Assembly: GCF_003112775.1 (NCBI RefSeq)
Contig: NZ_BFCH01000018.1
Span: 186,001-250,000 of the forward strand
Length of the DNA: 64,000 bases
Source of the DNA: Mycobacterium montefiorense
GTDB taxonomy: Bacteria; Actinomycetota; Actinomycetes; Mycobacteriales; Mycobacteriaceae
Direction of reading: 5' to 3'
Position numbers and translations under genes: made by a program. The notes beneath the pieces were generated by a model, which was given only the letters and a program-made list of their open reading frames with translations, made no database searches and had not been told where the DNA came from. Shown piece after piece: positions 60,224-64,000 of this stretch; within the stretch, counting starts at the first letter, position 1, and each line of letters opens with the position of its first letter.

Positions 60224-63031
60224 ATGGTTGAGGCTTCTGACGCCGCGCTGGCGCCGATCGGTGCCGTGCAACGGACCCGGATCGGACGCGAGGCGACCGA
60301 GCCGATGCGCGCCGACATCAGGTTGCTCGGCAGCATCCTCGGCGACACGGTGCGCGAGCAGAACGGCGACGAGGTATTCGACTTGGTCGAACGTGCCCGC
60401 GTCGAGTCGTTCCGGGTGCGTCGTTCCGAAATCGATCGGGACGAGATCTCGCACATGTTCGACGGCATCGACATCCGCCAGGCGCTCCCGGTCATTCGGG
60501 CGTTCAGCCATTTCGCGCTGCTGGCCAACGTCGCCGAAGACATCCACCGCGAGCGACGGCGTCATATTCACGTCGACGCCGGCGAACCACCGCAAGACAG
60601 CAGTCTGGCCGCCACCTACGCGAAACTGGATTCCGCAGAGCTGGATTCGGCAACCGTCGCCGATGCGCTCAAGGGAGCGCTGGTTTCTCCGGTCATCACC
60701 GCCCACCCCACCGAGACTCGCCGGCGCACCGTCTTCGTCGCCCAGCACCGGATCACCGAGCTGATGCGACTGCATGCCGAGGGCTTTCGCGAGACCGGCG
60801 ACGGCCGCAGCATCGAACGCGAGTTGCGCCGCCAGGTGCTCACGCTCTGGCAGACCGCGCTGATCCGGCTGTCCCGGCTGCAGATCACCGACGAAATCGA
60901 CGTCGGCCTGCGCTATTACCAGGCTGCGTTGTTCGAAGTGATTCCACAGGTCAACGCCGGGGTTCGTGACGCGTTGCGCGCCCGGTGGCCCGACGCCGAG
61001 CTGCTCGGTGAGCCGATCCTGCAGCCGGGGTCGTGGATCGGCGGGGACCGCGACGGCAACCCGAACGTCACCGCCGCCATCGTGCGGCGGGCCACCGGCA
61101 GCGCCGCTTTCGCCGCGGTGGCGCACTACCTGTCCGAGCTCACCGATCTCGAGCAAGAACTATCGATGTCGGCGCGATTAGTCACTGTCACAACCGAATT
61201 GACGGAGCTGGAGCGCGCCTGCCCCGAGCAGGCCAGGTCCGACGAGCCCTACCGGCGGGCGGTGCGGGTGATTCGCGGTCGGCTCAGTGCGACCGCCGCG
61301 CAGATCTTGGACTCCGAACCGCTGCACCTGCTCGACCTTGGTCTCACGGCGTATGCCTCGCCGGACGAACTGCGGGCCGACCTCGACATCATCGACTCCT
61401 CGTTGCGCGCGCACGGCAGCGCGGTGCTGGCCGAGGATCGGCTGGGCCTGCTGCGAGAGGGCGTGCACGTCTTCGGGTTTCACCTGAGTGGCTTGGATAT
61501 GCGGCAAAACTCCGACGTACACGAGGAAGTGGTCGCCGAGTTGCTGGCGTGGGCCGGCGTGCACCCCGACTACGGCTCGCTGCCCGAAGACGAGCGGGTG
61601 GAACTGTTGGCGGGCGAGTTGAGTACGAGGCGACCACTGCTCAGCGACCGCGCCCGGTTGTCGGAGCTGGCCCATAAGGAATTGAGTGTGGTCGAGGCGG
61701 CCGCGCACGCCGTCAAGCGTTATGGTCCCGCGGCGGTGCCCAACTACATCATTTCGATGTGCCAGTCCGTGTCGGACGTGTTAGAGGCCGCGATCCTGCT
61801 CAAAGAGGCCGGGCTGCTGGATGTCTCCGGATCCGAACCCTATTGCCCCGTCGGTATTTCCCCGCTGTTCGAGACGATCGACGACCTGCACAACGGTTCG
61901 GAGATATTGCACGCGATGCTGGAACTCCCGATCTATCGGGCACTGGTGGCGGCTCGGGGCGACCGCCAGGAAGTGATGCTCGGCTACTCCGACTCCAACA
62001 AGGACGGTGGATACCTCACCGCGAATTGGGCGGTCTATCGAGCCGAGCTGGCGCTGGTCGAAGTGGCTCGGAAAACCGGAATTCGGTTGCGGCTCTTCCA
62101 TGGTCGTGGCGGCACCGTCGGGCGCGGCGGAGGACCCAGCTACCAAGCCATCCTCGCGCAACCGCCCGGCGCGGTACAGGGTTCGCTGCGCCTCACCGAG
62201 CAGGGTGAGGTGATCGCGGCCAAGTACGCCGAACCGCAGACGGCGCAACGGAATCTGGAGAGTCTGGTGGCGGCGACTTTGGAGTCGACGCTGCTCGACG
62301 TGGAGGGTCTCGGCGACGAGCCGGAACCGGCCTATGCGGTGCTCGACGAGATCGCCGCGCTGGCCCGTCAGGCGTACACCGAATTGGTGCACGAGACACC
62401 GGGTTTCGTCGAGTATTTCAAGGCATCCACACCGGTCAGCGAGATCGGGTCGCTGAATATCGGCAGCCGTCCGACATCACGAAAGCCCACCGAGTCGATC
62501 GCCGACCTGCGCGCCATCCCCTGGGTGTTGGCATGGAGCCAGTCGCGGGTGATGCTGCCCGGTTGGTACGGCACCGGGTCGGCATTCGAGCAGTGGATCG
62601 CGGCGGGCCCCGAAAGCGATAGCGAGCGAGTCGAAGTCCTGCACGATCTCTATCAGCAGTGGCCGTTCTTCCGCGGTGTGTTGTCGAACATGGCGCAGGT
62701 GCTGGCCAAAAGCGACCTGGGGCTGGCGGCGCGATACGCGGAATTGGTGGCCGATGAATCGTTGCGGCGCAGGGTGTTCGACAAGATCGTCGACGAGCAT
62801 CAACGGACGATCGCGATGCACAAGCTGATCACCGGTCAAGACGACCTGCTGGCCGACAATGCGGCGCTGGCCCGTTCGGTGTTCAACCGCTTCCCGTACC
62901 TGGAGCCGCTGAATCACCTGCAGGTCGAGCTGCTTCGGCGATACCGCTCGGGGGACGACGACGATATGGTGCGGCGCGGCATTCTGTTGACGATGAACGG
63001 GTTGGCTAGCGCGCTCAGGAACAGCGGCTGA
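60224..63031 (+). CDS. ppc: Phosphoenolpyruvate carboxylase
   Basis: A 935-residue PEPC that makes oxaloacetate from PEP and bicarbonate to refill the TCA cycle. The catalytic His is in [11 protein letters not shown] near residue 161. The second signature [16 protein letters not shown] is near residue 587, the glycine-rich [16 protein letters not shown] is near residue 625, and a C-terminal allosteric region ends with the usual asparagine-glycine-rich tail ([12 protein letters not shown]). M. tuberculosis lacks this gene, as far as I recall, while M. leprae and many other mycobacteria have it beside secG. No ribosome binding site is obvious. Confidence 0.96.
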   Translation: MVEASDAALAPIGAVQRTRIGREATEPMRADIRLLGSILGDTVREQNGDEVFDLVERARVESFRVRRSEIDRDEISHMFDGIDIRQALPVIRAFSHFALLANVAEDIHRERRRHIHVDAGEPPQDSSLAATYAKLDSAELDSATVADALKGALVSPVITAHPTETRRRTVFVAQHRITELMRLHAEGFRETGDGRSIERELRRQVLTLWQTALIRLSRLQITDEIDVGLRYYQAALFEVIPQVNAGVRDALRARWPDAELLGEPILQPGSWIGGDRDGNPNVTAAIVRRATGSAAFAAVAHYLSELTDLEQELSMSARLVTVTTELTELERACPEQARSDEPYRRAVRVIRGRLSATAAQILDSEPLHLLDLGLTAYASPDELRADLDIIDSSLRAHGSAVLAEDRLGLLREGVHVFGFHLSGLDMRQNSDVHEEVVAELLAWAGVHPDYGSLPEDERVELLAGELSTRRPLLSDRARLSELAHKELSVVEAAAHAVKRYGPAAVPNYIISMCQSVSDVLEAAILLKEAGLLDVSGSEPYCPVGISPLFETIDDLHNGSEILHAMLELPIYRALVAARGDRQEVMLGYSDSNKDGGYLTANWAVYRAELALVEVARKTGIRLRLFHGRGGTVGRGGGPSYQAILAQPPGAVQGSLRLTEQGEVIAAKYAEPQTAQRNLESLVAATLESTLLDVEGLGDEPEPAYAVLDEIAALARQAYTELVHETPGFVEYFKASTPVSEIGSLNIGSRPTSRKPTESIADLRAIPWVLAWSQSRVMLPGWYGTGSAFEQWIAAGPESDSERVEVLHDLYQQWPFFRGVLSNMAQVLAKSDLGLAARYAELVADESLRRRVFDKIVDEHQRTIAMHKLITGQDDLLADNAALARSVFNRFPYLEPLNHLQVELLRRYRSGDDDDMVRRGILLTMNGLASALRNSG

Positions 63032-63036
63032 CCTTA

Positions 63037-63050
63037 GCGCCGCTGGCGGC
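63037..63050 (+). terminator. Hairpin CGCCG / CGGCG after ppc
   Basis: 5-base stem with a 4-base loop six bases after the ppc stop, directly upstream of the bisC -10. Weak evidence for termination. Confidence 0.25.
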
Positions 63051-63053
63051 GGG

Positions 63054-63059
63054 TATTCT
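63054..63059 (+). promoter_or_regulatory. -10 element, leaderless promoter of bisC
   Basis: TATTCT, seven bases before the ATG at 63067. Confidence 0.6.
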
Positions 63060-63066
63060 GGCGCAG

Positions 63067-64000
63067 ATGTCGCCCACTCACACATCGGTAACGCACTGGG
63101 GGGTATTCACCGCGCAGGTGCGTGATGGGGATATCACGTCGGTGAGTGCGCCGAGCGATGACACGAATCCGTCTCAGTTGCTGCAGAACTTGCCGGGTGC
63201 GGTGCGGCACCGCAGCCGCATCCTCAACCCAGCCGTGCGGCGCGGGTGTTTGGAAAACGGTCCTGGACCCAGTTCGGCGCGCGGGACCGAGGAGTTCGTC
63301 GAGATCAGCTGGGACGAATTGATCGACCTGGTGGCCGCCGAGCTGCGCCGCGTGGTCGACCGCTATGGCAACGAGGCGATTTACGGCAGCTCTTACGGCT
63401 GGGCCAGCGCCGGGCGGTTTCACCATGCGCAGAGTCAGACACATCGTTTTCTGAATATGTTGGGCGGCTACACCGCATCCCGACACAGCTACAGCGCCGG
63501 CGCATCCGAAGTCATCTTCCCCCATGTCTTCGGCTCAAACCTGTTTGATGCCATGGCAAGCAGCACCACCTGGGATGTCATCGTCGACCACACCGAGCTA
63601 TTAGTGGCGTTCGGCGGGTTGCCGCTGAAGAACTCCGCGGTGATGCCCGGTGGTGCCGCCGCGCATCCAGACCGTGACTACGTCACCCGATACCGGGCCG
63701 GCGGCGGCCGGTTGGTGTCGATCAGCCCGCTGCGCGACGACATCACCGCGATCGCCGGCTCACTCGATGATGGCTGCCAGTGGATCGCACCTGTGCCGGG
63801 CACGGATGTGGCGATCATGTTGGGTCTGGCGTATGTGCTGGCCACTGAATCGCTGGCCGATCGCGTCTTCCTCGACACCTACTGCGTGGGCTACGAACGC
63901 TTCGAGCGCTATCTGCTGGGCAGCGAGGACGGGACGCCTAAGACACCCGAATGGGCCGCAGCCCTGTCCGGGATCGATGCAGATGGCCTGCGGAATCTCG
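63067..64000 (+). CDS. bisC: Molybdopterin oxidoreductase, biotin sulfoxide reductase-like (3' end beyond window)
   Basis: The first 311 codons of a DMSO-reductase-family enzyme. The N-terminus lacks the iron-sulfur cysteines, and it begins with a THWGVFTAQVRDGDI stretch. The ISWDELIDLVAAELRRVVDRYGNEAIYGSSYGWASAG region (about residues 79-115) and the SRHSYSAGASEV region are typical of BisC/TorA. The molybdenum ligand would be the Ser of YGSSYGWAS or a nearby residue. M. tuberculosis BisC reduces methionine sulfoxide. Start ATG 63067, placed by the leaderless promoter. Confidence 0.92.
   Translation, partial: MSPTHTSVTHWGVFTAQVRDGDITSVSAPSDDTNPSQLLQNLPGAVRHRSRILNPAVRRGCLENGPGPSSARGTEEFVEISWDELIDLVAAELRRVVDRYGNEAIYGSSYGWASAGRFHHAQSQTHRFLNMLGGYTASRHSYSAGASEVIFPHVFGSNLFDAMASSTTWDVIVDHTELLVAFGGLPLKNSAVMPGGAAAHPDRDYVTRYRAGGGRLVSISPLRDDITAIAGSLDDGCQWIAPVPGTDVAIMLGLAYVLATESLADRVFLDTYCVGYERFERYLLGSEDGTPKTPEWAAALSGIDADGLRNL

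Noticed and set aside
58204..60543. 779-codon minus-strand frame across the FUSC gene, secG and ppc start
   Set aside because: It crosses three well-supported genes and has Arg/Gln/His-rich, low-complexity composition.

Overview
The window is a piece of a high-GC mycobacterial chromosome. The evidence is gene order rather than any single gene. The run pyrR-pyrB-pyrC-carA-carB-pyrF, mihF-gmk-rpoZ-coaBC-metK, lipI/lipH, priA, a MarR regulator with a methyltransferase, fmt-rsmB-rpe-ribD, lprG with its MFS partner, ribE-ribBA-ribH, lprH, uvrC-rapZ-yvcK-whiA, a WS/DGAT gene, lipO-fadD12, gap-pgk-tpiA and secG matches, as I remember it, the M. tuberculosis H37Rv interval from about Rv1377c to Rv1442. 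It is not M. tuberculosis itself. A phosphoenolpyruvate carboxylase gene lies between secG and bisC, the PE/PPE genes expected near mihF and gap are absent, and there are accessory genes the tubercle bacillus lacks here. A non-tuberculous Mycobacterium is the best reading; the species cannot be named from this sequence alone.

Layout: 1-3.1 kb, minus strand: a truncated beta-lactamase-fold serine hydrolase, two tandem copies of a DUF6065-like protein and a SAM methyltransferase. 3.3-12.0 kb: the pyrimidine operon, with overlapping start and stop codons and a leader that fits a PyrR-binding RNA hairpin over the first ribosome binding site. 12.4-16.4 kb: mihF (with a strong leader hairpin), gmk, rpoZ, coaBC and metK. 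16.4-20.5 kb, minus strand: lipI, lipH, a Baeyer-Villiger-type monooxygenase and a flavin/F420-fold protein. 20.5-25 kb: a YhhN membrane protein, PriA, and a MarR regulator with a convergent methyltransferase whose two upstream regions share an operator-like sequence. 25-36.4 kb: fmt, rsmB, rpe, riboflavin biosynthesis (ribD, ribE, ribBA, ribH), the lprG/MFS lipid export pair and lprH. 36.4-47.4 kb: a hemophore-related protein, uvrC-rapZ-yvcK-whiA, a WS/DGAT acyltransferase and a minus-strand lipid operon (acyltransferase, fadD12, lipO).

47.7-54.9 kb is an accessory island. It holds a large STAND-type ATPase with a probable C-terminal HTH, an alpha/beta hydrolase, a second Baeyer-Villiger-type monooxygenase, a stand-alone MetE/UROD-fold protein and a small coiled-coil gene, separated by long AT-richer gaps. 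It looks like a self-regulated catabolic or modification cassette and is the best candidate in the window for something not yet described. 55-64 kb: the glycolytic operon gap-pgk-tpiA, a FUSC-family membrane protein, secG, ppc and the start of bisC, which runs off the window.

Many genes have a clear -10 hexamer ending 6-7 bases before the start codon, the usual pattern of leaderless mycobacterial transcripts. I used this to choose several start codons. In two places the hexamer begins with the stop codon of the upstream gene.
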